DNA of 53,777 nucleotides from Hondaea fermentalgiana (taxonomy: Eukaryota; Sar; Bigyra; Thraustochytrida; Thraustochytriidae): assembly GCA_014084085.1 (NCBI GenBank), contig NPFB01000011.1, positions 60,722 through 114,498 on the forward strand. The letters run 5' to 3'. Both the position numbers and the translations under genes were made by a program. How positions within the stretch are numbered: position 1 is the first letter of the stretch; every line of letters begins with the position of its first letter. Of the stretch, positions 19,140 through 27,895 are shown piece by piece. The notes under the pieces were generated by a model that saw only the letters and a program-made list of their open reading frames with translations, was not told the DNA's origin and made no database searches.

Positions 19140-20786
19140 CTAGTTCGCGAAAATGCGCCCATCACGAGTCATGTCCTTGTACACGCCATGAACCTGAACA
19201 GGCAAGTCAATTGGAGCGTCATGGATTGCGACGACCTCCATGGTCGCAGCATCCAAGGTCACAAGCTTGGTCACAGGCTTGGATTCGTGATACAACAAAA
19301 ACATCACGACGCCGTCATCTTCGGCAGCTTCCTCGTCAGTCTCTGCAGAGACCGCGCGAGGAATCATGCGCGGCTCACCGACGACAAAGCCATCGGGCGC
19401 GTTCCATGCCGATACAAAGTCTGCGTTTGTCTCGTTCTCGCGCGAGCGAACACGTTGCAAATCAAACTTGGCGATTTGATTAATCCAGAGAGTGTGCTCG
19501 CGACCAGCTCCACTCCACACGTACCGGTGCCGTTGCATGCGGAACACCGGATTGATTGTTGCGAGCTCAAATGGGTAGCGGAAAAGGTTGGAACACGTGC
19601 ACGTGGGAGTGGTATCTTCAGACGGTGTAAACAGTGCATCTTGTAAAGGGAGCCCGCGAAGAATGCACCGCTTATAAAAGTACGATACCGAGTCGGCGGG
19701 GACTTCTGCAGTCTTGTTCGGTCGCGCATGCTTGGGCTTGTAGCCCTCTGTGAAAACGTCTTGAGTCCGGTCATTCAGTAAGCTCGAGTCGGAAGCGACC
19801 GAATCGAGCACAATTTCCTGGCTCAGCGCTCTCGTGTAGGCATTGATGATGTGAAAGCTGCTGAATGCCTCATTGCACTCCATGGAAAAGACTCCCCCCT
19901 GCCGATTTCGGCTAGCTGCGATGACGCGTACATTCGCCTTTGCGTTGAACTTGAGAAAATTCGAAAGGGTTGACGTGTCCAGCGATGGTCTTGGTCTTTC
20001 GCTCATGACACGATACAGCACAAAGTCCTCCGTAAGGCTAACACTGTGCGCAATCCAAAGTGCCGGTGCCCAAACCTTACCGAGTGTGCTCCGAGAGAGA
20101 GAACCGTCTGCGGCGTGGAATTCCTGCACGAGGTGATATTCGGCAATCGGTTCCAATGTTTGCAAATCGAGGCGCAGTCGCGTTGGCCCAACATAGTTGA
20201 AGATTTCGCCTGTATGCGGGTCGACGGCTGGATGCGCAGCTCCCATGGGACCGATCTCGTCACGATTGTGAGCTGATATCGTGGCGAGCGTGCTGGGGTC
20301 CACGCCGTGGCGGTACGAAGAGTCCGACGTTGCAAAGAGCCGACCATTATACGGATAGAGATTGATTGGCGTGTTGTCAACCAAAATGTCAAATGGCCGC
20401 TGCAGCACCGAAGACCAGCTCATTGGCGTGCCAAAGGTCAGCGAGTCGTACTGGCCCATGTCGCGCAGGCGTGTGTAAGTTTCCGACTCAATGATGCGGG
20501 TTGTGAGTGTCACGCCGCCATTGCGCAGTTCAAAGGCCGCAACGCCACCCAGTCCATCGAAGAAATGACCCGTCACGAGATCAACGCCAAACTCGCTAAA
20601 GTTATGTATGGAAGGCCCGTTCAGGTAAAACACGCCGTCCACCCAAGAAGGCAGCCGTCCCTCAGTCGCCTGCATCTCCTGAGAGGAGATCTCTCTCATG
20701 TTGAGCTCGACACCAACGCAAGGAGTCACATGAGCGAAGAGTCCTACTGCGCTCACGAGGATGGTGTAAGCTGAAAGCGCTCTCAT
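19140..20786 (-). CDS. Carotenoid oxygenase (RPE65/BCO/CCD family) with signal peptide
   Basis: 548 residues, ATG at 20786, stop next to 19140. Residues 1 to about 25 form a signal peptide or anchor (hydrophobic, TPCVGVEL at the end), unusual because animal family members are cytosolic or membrane-associated. The mature start follows the family pattern (GRLPSWVDGVFYLNGPS, then GHFFDGLGG). The four iron-ligand histidines can be placed: His185 (AAHPAVDPHTGE), His247 (WIAHSVSL), His312 (FSSFHIINAY) and His533 (VQVHGVYK), with normal spacing, so the enzyme should be active. The family cleaves conjugated double bonds of carotenoids or apocarotenoids with O2; symmetrical cleavage of beta-carotene would give retinal. 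The site of cleavage cannot be read from sequence. A TATA-like box lies about 200 bases upstream. Confidence 0.9.
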   Translation of the reverse strand: MRALSAYTILVSAVGLFAHVTPCVGVELNMREISSQEMQATEGRLPSWVDGVFYLNGPSIHNFSEFGVDLVTGHFFDGLGGVAAFELRNGGVTLTTRIIESETYTRLRDMGQYDSLTFGTPMSWSSVLQRPFDILVDNTPINLYPYNGRLFATSDSSYRHGVDPSTLATISAHNRDEIGPMGAAHPAVDPHTGEIFNYVGPTRLRLDLQTLEPIAEYHLVQEFHAADGSLSRSTLGKVWAPALWIAHSVSLTEDFVLYRVMSERPRPSLDTSTLSNFLKFNAKANVRVIAASRNRQGGVFSMECNEAFSSFHIINAYTRALSQEIVLDSVASDSSLLNDRTQDVFTEGYKPKHARPNKTAEVPADSVSYFYKRCILRGLPLQDALFTPSEDTTPTCTCSNLFRYPFELATINPVFRMQRHRYVWSGAGREHTLWINQIAKFDLQRVRSRENETNADFVSAWNAPDGFVVGEPRMIPRAVSAETDEEAAEDDGVVMFLLYHESKPVTKLVTLDAATMEVVAIHDAPIDLPVQVHGVYKDMTRDGRIFAN

Positions 20787-21613
20787 GATGCTGCTTGCTT
20801 AAGAAATCAGGCGCTGCCTTCTCGACGGCAGATGCCGGCCGGCTCAGGGCAAGGAAAGGAATTAGGTGTTTGCCCCAAGCTGAGACTCGGAGATGCCTGG
20901 ACACCTCCCTGCCCTGCAGCATTCGGCCTCTTTCGCTCCCAACCAAATGACGTCGCCACTCGGACAGCACGTCTTGCGCACTCTCTTTTATACAAAACCA
21001 ACTTAGTAACCTCTTTTCATCCTCTTGTACTTCTCTGCATCCTAATTTTTACGTATATGCGAAAGCTTTGACTCCACTGTCCATCACAGTTGAGCCGTTT
21101 GGTATCCGTTGGCCTGGTCTCTGCCTTGATTGTACCTAGACAAAACAACTACGGTAGCTAAGAATCGACCACCACTGTGTCACCGCACCCAGGGGATGTA
21201 TAAGGAGGATGACATGAACACTTTTCGTCGACGGCCGTGACGCCAGCCACATCCGACCAAAGCGTCGGTGGTGTAACAGTAAGGGCCTGTTCCTGGAAAT
21301 GGATTCCTGCCTTCTCTCTCAGCCAGAAAGCAGGAGGTTAAAGAGGAGGGGGAGCATGTATATATACCTACACGGTGAGAAGGCAAGGCACGCCACAGTA
21401 CTCGGAGATAAAAATTGAAACGCCTCGATCACCCATGGCGTGGCGAAGAAGGGGGAAGAATAGGAAAGGATCAAGAAAAAAAAGGAAAAAAAAGGGCGGG
21501 AAATAAAAAAAAGGAAAGAACTCGCTTCAAAAGTAAAGAACTCGCTATTCGAGGCAGGGTCAGCGCTTCCTTTGTCCCGGCCAACTGATCAGACGCTCTC
21601 GATTGGGGTTAAG
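20787..21613. other. Intergenic region upstream of the carotenoid oxygenase gene
   Basis: It holds the leader and promoter of the carotenoid oxygenase (minus strand) and the 3' flank of RPC4. A TATA-like box is annotated separately. A TGACGTCG bZIP/CRE-like site lies at about 20947-20954. A TATATATA stretch occurs near 21357-21367. A purine-rich tract runs from about 21445 to 21545 with a 12-base repeat of AAAGAACTCGCT. No gene can be supported. Confidence 0.6.
20986..20993 (-). promoter_or_regulatory. TATA-like box for the carotenoid oxygenase gene
   Basis: On the minus strand the sequence reads GTATAAAAGAG about 200 bases upstream of the ATG at 20786. A start site some 30 bases downstream would give a leader of about 170 bases. 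Assigned from consensus and position only. Confidence 0.45.
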
Positions 21614-22817
21614 TTACAGCATCTCCAAATTTGGCACAATCTTGATCCGTCCCTTGGTCCCGTTAAGCACAATCATCTCGTTGGCAGGATTACCAAGGTC
21701 AGCGCCATCATTCGCCGCTTCCTCAACATCAGAGTCATCCGCCATGTCAACAGAGTTAGATCGCGGGTTTTTGCCCTTGGCCTTTCGCTTTCTAGTGTCC
21801 TTTTTGTTTGACTGGCATCGGAGGAGAACCAAATCGTCCGCACATGAGACATTGAAACCAGGCACGACACGAAGCTCCGTCGCCGAAGCATCCTCGCCCA
21901 CAATGTAAGCCTTTCCCGAGCGGCGGATACAAAGGGTGCCGAGCTTGCCGGACTTGACGTTGGTAAAGGGATTTCTGATCCCAGACTTGACACTCGAACC
22001 TGCACCGGGAGCCGACTCCTGGGAGGCGTTAGCCGCATCGGGACCGCGGCGCCGGCCTCCGCGGCCTGCGCCAGGTTCCTGCTTGACAGGAGGCACGGGC
22101 GCTTCGTCATCACCGCCGGCACCGGAGGCGTTTCCATTGCCTTGCTGTTGGGAGCCCTCGTCTTCCTCTTCGTTGATACGCAATTCGGAGGGAATTGGCA
22201 AGAGATCGGGAAGCTGGACCAGCAGACAGAGCCGCGGTTCATCCACGGCTCGCAGACTGGCCGGAGTGGCCTTGAACTTCTCCTCAAGCTCAAAGTGCCG
22301 CAGAACGCCGGTGGTGTCCATGCGCTGGACGTCTGAGCGAACGTGCGGAAGCGTCACCACCGTTCTCCCGGGAATGTCACGGTATAACGAAGGGATCTCG
22401 TGCCATCCCTTCCATGCTCGGGCCGCGGGGTCGGCGCTTCCAACGGCGGCATCATCCTCGTCATCGAGAATGATCACTTCGCCTTCTTCGTCCTCGACGC
22501 TCATCATGCCCATGGCATTGCTCGTGGCGCCCACTTGACCTGCTGCAGCGCGCTGCTCTTGGAGCCGGCGCCGTCCCTCCGAGGAGAGGTTGCCGTCCTC
22601 GTCGAGCATGTCCGGATCCACAGCGCCGGCGAGGCCGCCCTCGAGGGCGCCCACCTGGACGAGGCTGCCGAGCTGCGCGGCACTGCGTCGCCCGTCCGCG
22701 GTCCCGCGGCGAGGGAGAGCGCTCGCCTCGACTTCGGCGAGCTGCGTCGAGGGCATGAGCTGGCTGGGGATGTCGACCTGCGGCATGCGCCCGCGCCCTC
22801 CGCCGCCGCCGCCCCTG
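21614..22817 (-). CDS. RNA polymerase III subunit RPC4 (RPC53), N-terminus lost in assembly gap
   Basis: About 400 residues can be read before the frame runs into the N gap at 22818. The C-terminal half has the RPC4 signatures: LVQLPDLLPIP (LQLPDTLP in the human subunit), then GKLGTLCIRRSGKAYIVG (GKLLIRKSGRVQLLLG in human), an FNVSCADDLVLL strand and a final strand ending IVPNLEML (LVCSPDFESLL in human). Upstream lie an acidic stretch (VEDEEGEVIILDDEDD) and, at the gap, an Arg-Gly-rich segment, as expected for the disordered RPC4 N-terminus. The gene product is a TFIIF-like Pol III subunit that pairs with RPC5 for initiation and termination. The true start is in or beyond the gap; frames on the far side are Arg/Gly/Ala-rich and cannot be joined because the gap length is unknown. 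It ends with TAA at 21616-21614. Confidence 0.85.
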
Positions 22818-22917
22818 NNNNNNNNNNNNNNNNNNNNNNNNNNNNNNNNNNNNNNNNNNNNNNNNNNNNNNNNNNNNNNNNNNNNNNNNNNNNNNNNNNN
22901 NNNNNNNNNNNNNNNNN
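22818..22917. other. Assembly gap, 100 N
   Basis: Exactly 100 N, the usual placeholder for a gap of unknown size. Flanks are extremely GC-rich (GCCGCC repeats). It interrupts the N-terminal coding part of RPC4. Confidence 1.
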
Positions 22918-23089
22918 CCCGCCGCCGCGGCGACCTCCTCCGCGCGCGGGTCCGCCACGCACGTCTCCATGCCGGCCGCGCGCCGGGCCTGCTCCGCTCC
23001 GCTCCACTTGCGCTGCGCTGCGCTGCTGCTGCTGCCTCGCGCCGAGCTCGCGCCGCGTTTGCTGTTCTGCCGCGGCGCTCTCTGCTTTC

Positions 23090-23160
23090 TCGCTTTCTTT
23101 CCTTCTTTCTCGCTTTCTTTCCTTCTTTCTTTCTTTCCTTCTTTCTTTCTGCTGCTTTTC
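23090..23160. repeat. Polypyrimidine CTTT/CTTC tract
   Basis: Nearly pure C/T on the plus strand (GAAAGAAGG repeats on the RPC4 coding strand), with an internal duplication of about 20 bases. It could form a triplex and lies where an RPC4 leader or promoter is expected. Confidence 0.8.
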
Positions 23161-23595
23161 CCTGCTCTGCTCCCTGCCCTCTGCTCGTCTTTCTCTTCTT
23201 AGCAGACGCGAGCAGACGTGCCATGCACGCCTCCGCGGCTCTGGCCGCCCGGCTGGCCCGCCACGCCTCGGGGAGCGCGGCGCGAGCTGGCCGGCGGCAG
23301 GCGGGGCGCAGGCAGGGCAGAACCCCGGCGGAGCGGACGCCGAACGGAGCGGAGTGGAGCGGAGCGGGCAGGGCAGGCAGGGCAGCGGCAAGAATGCGGA
23401 GTCCCCCCTCCCCCAGGTATAGAGAGAGAGAGAGGGCTTGGCTAACTACGATGGCGCAGTCGCTCGCTCGCTCGCTCGCCCGCCTGCCTCGAGGCGAGGC
23501 GAGGCAAGCGAGGAGAGCAGAGGAGAGGGGAGGAGGAGAGGCTGCGGCACGGATGGAGACGAGACGCCCGCCCCGCCTGCGTCGCGAGGCCAGGG

Positions 23596-23893
23596 CTGGA
23601 GCTGGAGCTGGAGCTGGAGCTGGACGGAGCCCGCGAGGGGGCCTCGCCTCGCGCCCTCCGAGCGGCACAACAGAAGAACCTCGGCCGGCGAGCGGCTGCG
23701 TAGCGCTCGCTCACGCGCAGGCAAGCAAGCAAGCAAGCAAGTAGTAAGTAAGCAAGCAAGGGCGAGCGAGCCTCGCGACTTCTCCGGTGACGGTGAAGCA
23801 AGCCACAGCCACGCTCGCACGGGAGGCCAGGTGCGCCGGCGGAGCAAACTCCGCTTGCTCGCTTGCTCGCTCGCTCGCTCGCTCGCTCGCTCG
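23596..23893. repeat. GGAGCT, AAGC and GCTC microsatellite cluster
   Basis: GGAGCT hexamers near 23598-23625, AAGC units at about 23720-23760 and GCTC units at about 23860-23893 occur within 300 bases. Confidence 0.8.
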
Positions 23894-24536
23894 AGCCGGG
23901 CCCCGCGCGCGGGCGGACGCCGGTGCGGCCCGCGTCTGAGCTTGACCGTCCGTCGAGGAGGCCGGGCGGCCGACAGTCGTTCTCGTCTGCGGAACGCAGA
24001 TCCAGGACGGGCAGAGAAACAAGGTGTGCGCGATGGTGGCGAGAACTCGAGACGGACGTTAAAAAAAATTAGGGCCTCGACCGAAAAGCGTTGCGCAGCG
24101 TGGCGCAGTGCAGCGCGCACGGAGGAATCACCGGATACTACCCGTCATTCTGCAGTGGCAGCTGCCACCAGGGACAGCTTGCAAGCTAGGCGAAGCCATG
24201 GCCTCACGAAATGTACGAGCAATCAAGGACAAACGATATCCCGCGAGGTAGAGAGAGAGAGAGAGAGAGAGAGAAGGCACCGCCCCGCCTCTTTTCCCCC
24301 GCTGGCAGGCCTTGCTACTGGCCAAATGCAGCAAAGGGTCGAAAACGATCCGTTTCTCCCAACCAAGGGCCTGGGCGGTGACCGTAGCGGTGTCAGTCGG
24401 TGGAAAGAAGAAAGAATGGAGGGAAAGGGGAAAAGGGAGCAGAACTCTTGGTGTTAAAGGTTTTTTTTTAGCGTTGAACCTCGCGTCTCCCGGAGTGCGC
24501 TTGCTTCTCTGCTTTGTAATCAAAACTATAGAGAGG

Positions 24537-24557
24537 TTAGCTAGCTAGCTAGCTAGC
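24537..24557. repeat. Self-complementary (TAGC)n array
   Basis: Five TAGC units. Because CTAG is palindromic, the array can fold on itself or cruciform. Confidence 0.85.
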
Positions 24558-25297
24558 CTCTTGCGGTGACTTGCGCCACTGCACCGCGCATCGCGCACCG
24601 CGCACACACCCACCTGTGCTTCCTTATATTGCTTCAAGCGGTCAAGCAAGCTGCTGGTAGGCGAAACTTGCTCGTTGCTTGAGTTTTGACCAGGCAGGCA
24701 GTCAGTCAGTAAGTAAGCAAGTAGTCAGTTGATCACCGAGGAGAGACGGCGTGGCGAACCATCCAGCTTCTCTCCTCTTCACTCTTCTTCCTTTGCACAA
24801 CCAAGACACAAGACGAGTAATACTCAGTCGTTGGCCTTAAGAGCTCGCGGCCAGAGCGCTGCGCGCGCGCCGCCGCCGCCCTTCGAGTGCCGCGACTTCG
24901 CGGCGCCTTCCTTGCGCGTCGACGCACGACACTCACGCCATCACCCGGCGAGACATCCCGGGCACGTCGCGCTCGAACGAAAAAGACCTCGACCTCGTCG
25001 CCAGCGGCGAAACGAAACATTTAGCAGCAGCGGCGAGGCCGAGCGAGCACACACGCGCGCAAGCACGCACGCAAGCACGCACACCTTCGAGGAGTCATCC
25101 AGCCTCTTACGCTGTTGTTGCGGCCCCGGCTGCTGCCGCTGCGCGCAGACTGTCCGTGCATGTGCTCTGCCCGCAAAGTCTTGTAGATCGTCTCGCTCGC
25201 ACGCACTTTTCTCTACATAATTCAGCCACTTTGGTCCTGTCAGCAAGCGCTTTCTTAAGCATTGCCTAGGCAATCACACGAAGCCATTCCCGCAAGC

Positions 25298-27076
25298 ATG
25301 CCTTCTTCTTCTTCTTCTTCTTCTTTGCATCTGTCGCGACAATGGCGTAGTAGGAGCAGTACCGGCACTAGCAACAGGACAAACACTTGCAAGGATGGCT
25401 CGACATCCCGTCTCGCCGCACGCATGCGCTCTTTCCGCAAAGCGAGGTCCCAGACGCGACGCGTCTTCAGAAAGGTCTTTGCCGGCCTCACTGTCGTCGC
25501 TCTTCTCTGCGGCGTGCTTGCTCTCTGGCACGAGACAGGCTCGAACACCCTCGAAGCTGATGTCAGTCTTCTCGAGCTCGGGAGGCGTCATCTCGCCTCT
25601 GCCGGAACCGAGTGCAACAATAGCGAGACTGGCACTCTCGGAAAGGTATTCCTCAACCTTCTTTTCATTCTTTACGCCTTCCTCGCCCTCGCCATTGTCT
25701 GCGACACCTTCTTCGAACCCTCCCTCGAGCAGATCAGCGATAAGCTCGAACTCAGTGAGGATGTAGCGGGTGCGACGTTCATGGCCGCCGGCTCCTCGGC
25801 GCCAGAGCTCTTCACCTCCATCGCGGACACCTTTGGCAGCCAGAACTCCATCGGCGTCGGCACCATTGTGGGAAGTGCTCTCTTCAACATCCTCATCATT
25901 GTCGCCATGAGCGCCGCCGTCACGCCCAAGCCCATCAAGCTCGACTGGCGACCGGTGGTGCGAGACGTGTCTTGGTACGTTGCGGCCATTGGCATCTTTG
26001 TCCTCTTCATCATCAACGACACAGGCGTGTGCACTTACGTGGACGATGAGAATACCATCATTATCCACAATGCCACTTGCAACGAGCTTGAAACCGATTG
26101 CTCTTACAGCTACACTCATACCAATGGCACCGACATGTTTGTCAGCATGGCAGACGACACGCTCACGTGCGACGTCGGACTCGTCTACTCCTTTGAAGGG
26201 GCCATTCTCGTTCTGACCTACTGCGGATACATTCTCTTTATGGTTTTCAACTCTTCCATCCTCGGCCGCTGCTCCAAGAATGAAATCAAAGTGCACGACA
26301 TTAGCCACTCTGCGCAGGGAAACCAGCAAGGGGGCGAACAGAACCCCAAAGCCAATAACGGAGCCAACGACGACGACGACGACAACAACAACAATGTCAA
26401 CGGCGGCCAAAACGAAGGTCAAGGCGAAGGCGAGGGGGGCGACAAGGGCGGCGGTGGCGACGACGACGACGACGACGGCCCCTGGTGGGAGGTTCCTGAC
26501 TCCTTGTCAGGGAAGATCTACTTCTTCATCTCCTTTCCTCTCGTCGCTCTGCTACACTCGACCATTCCGGACTGCTCCAATGAGGATGGCCGCTTTCACC
26601 GTTGGTTTATTTCAACATTTGTCATGTCCATCGTGTGGATCGGGGCCGCTTGCCAGCTTGCGGTCATTCTCGCCAGCGAGATTGGTTGCATCCTCGGCAT
26701 CAACGCCATCATCATGGGCCTCATCCTTCTCGCTGCCGGAACCTCGGTCCCAGATATGATCGCTTCCATGATTGTTGCTAAACAGGGGCATGCCGACATG
26801 GCCATTGCAAATGCCGTCGGCTCCAATGTATTCGACATCCTGCTCGGGCTCGGGCTGCCGTGGGCATTTGCCGAGGTGATTCGCGGAAACCCCGTCATCG
26901 TTGACCGAGGAAACCTCAAGATTGACATTGTCGTGCTTGTCATTACTGTCATTCTCTACATTTCAACGCTCATTCTCAACCGTTGGACCATGGAAAAGAG
27001 GATTGGTGTTGTCTTCGTTTTCATCTATTTTGGATACATCATTTACGCCATCCTCGTTGAGGCCAAGGAAGCATAG
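25298..27076 (+). CDS. K+-dependent Na+/Ca2+ exchanger (NCKX/SLC24 family)
   Basis: 592 residues from ATG 25298 (MPSSSSSSS); the in-frame extension to 25262 begins with TTG and is not used. A basic N-terminus leads to a first hydrophobic segment (VFAGLTVVALLCGVLALW). The alpha-1 repeat carries AAGSSAPELFTSI and the alpha-2 repeat AAGTSVPDMIASM, the two Ca2+-binding signatures. The Asp in GSNVFDI of alpha-2 sits 27 residues after the GTSVPD Asp, exactly the spacing of Asp548 and Asp575 in human NCKX2; Asp575 is the residue tied to K+ dependence, so K+-coupled exchange is expected. A large loop between the repeats is Asn/Asp/Gly-rich with two poly-Asp runs (about 26365-26480), probably the cytosolic regulatory loop. 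About 11 membrane segments fit the family. It would export Ca2+ from the cell or load an organelle. Confidence 0.92.
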   Translation: MPSSSSSSSLHLSRQWRSRSSTGTSNRTNTCKDGSTSRLAARMRSFRKARSQTRRVFRKVFAGLTVVALLCGVLALWHETGSNTLEADVSLLELGRRHLASAGTECNNSETGTLGKVFLNLLFILYAFLALAIVCDTFFEPSLEQISDKLELSEDVAGATFMAAGSSAPELFTSIADTFGSQNSIGVGTIVGSALFNILIIVAMSAAVTPKPIKLDWRPVVRDVSWYVAAIGIFVLFIINDTGVCTYVDDENTIIIHNATCNELETDCSYSYTHTNGTDMFVSMADDTLTCDVGLVYSFEGAILVLTYCGYILFMVFNSSILGRCSKNEIKVHDISHSAQGNQQGGEQNPKANNGANDDDDDNNNNVNGGQNEGQGEGEGGDKGGGGDDDDDDGPWWEVPDSLSGKIYFFISFPLVALLHSTIPDCSNEDGRFHRWFISTFVMSIVWIGAACQLAVILASEIGCILGINAIIMGLILLAAGTSVPDMIASMIVAKQGHADMAIANAVGSNVFDILLGLGLPWAFAEVIRGNPVIVDRGNLKIDIVVLVITVILYISTLILNRWTMEKRIGVVFVFIYFGYIIYAILVEAKEA

Positions 27077-27895
27077 ACAAATGCACGTATCACACCTCCA
27101 AATTACGTTATAGACACGTGCTCAAGACAAAATGGGCTCTTGTGGCAAAGCTAGGAGTTGCCTCTTGGCTAAGGAGAGACAGCGCTTCTCGCCCCTTTCC
27201 TTTCTTTCAACAAAAAAGAAATGAAAAGAAAAGAAGGGGGTCCATGGCTGTAGGTATAGTACTACTACATGAGATCAGGGGACACAACACACCCGTCCAT
27301 TTCGACATCAACAGCACCGAAACGCACGCTGCGCTGCATTTAACATACCACTCTTGACCGACCTGCATGCATGGATGGAGACGCCATCGATGAAATCCTT
27401 CTTCTCCTTCTTCTTTTCTTTTCTTTTCTTTCCCTTTTTGTAACGAGATGTTTAAAGAAAGTGACGAACACTGCTGGATCGCTGTGCCATCTCCCGACCA
27501 TGCAATGGACAAGAGGAGCTTGTAGAACCTGGCTGTTCATCTCATTAAAATTTGGCTTGCTTCCTGTTGTAGGGAGCAAAAAAGCAACAATCCATAGTAC
27601 AGAAACTAGCTCTGGACTAGGCCATTCGTATCTTACATTGGTTCAAAAACTAGTTTTCACACTGTCGCGTGCAAACATGCGACGAGGAAAGATCAAGCAA
27701 GACCAACGTTAGCAGAGCCGCGTCGCGCCCGCCCGCCCGCCCGCGCGCGCACACGGACGCGCGCCCCTGCCGGACGGAGCCAAGGCGCGCGAGAGCCGCC
27801 GCCACCGACGCGCGCGTCTGCCACTGCCTTCGCCTTTTACCCTTCCTGCTTTCCTGACAGGCGTGCGAGCGCGCGGGGCGGACCCGGTCGGCGGC
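27077..27895. other. Intergenic region upstream of the giant chromatin gene
   Basis: It contains the exchanger 3' flank and the promoter region of the gene at 27896. A purine tract (27209-27240, AAAAGA type) and a complementary pyrimidine tract (about 27401-27440, TTTTC type) face each other 160 bases apart and could pair. No gene is supported. Confidence 0.6.

Larger units (their letters stand above)
22918..25297. other. GC-rich divergent region between RPC4 and the NCKX exchanger
   Basis: The left part may still contain the first RPC4 codons. After that no gene can be supported. Overlapping open frames on both strands are simple-repeat translations. Contents include a pyrimidine tract of CTTT/CTTC repeats (23090-23160), GGAGCT repeats, (AAGC)n, (GCTC)n, a (GA)n run at 24250-24274 and a self-complementary (TAGC)n array at 24537-24557. 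The exchanger promoter should lie in the right part. Confidence 0.55.

Noticed and set aside
25274..26422. 382-codon minus-strand open frame over the NCKX gene
   Set aside because: It is the complement of the alpha-1 repeat and the Asp-rich loop. The Val run is just poly-Asp read backwards.
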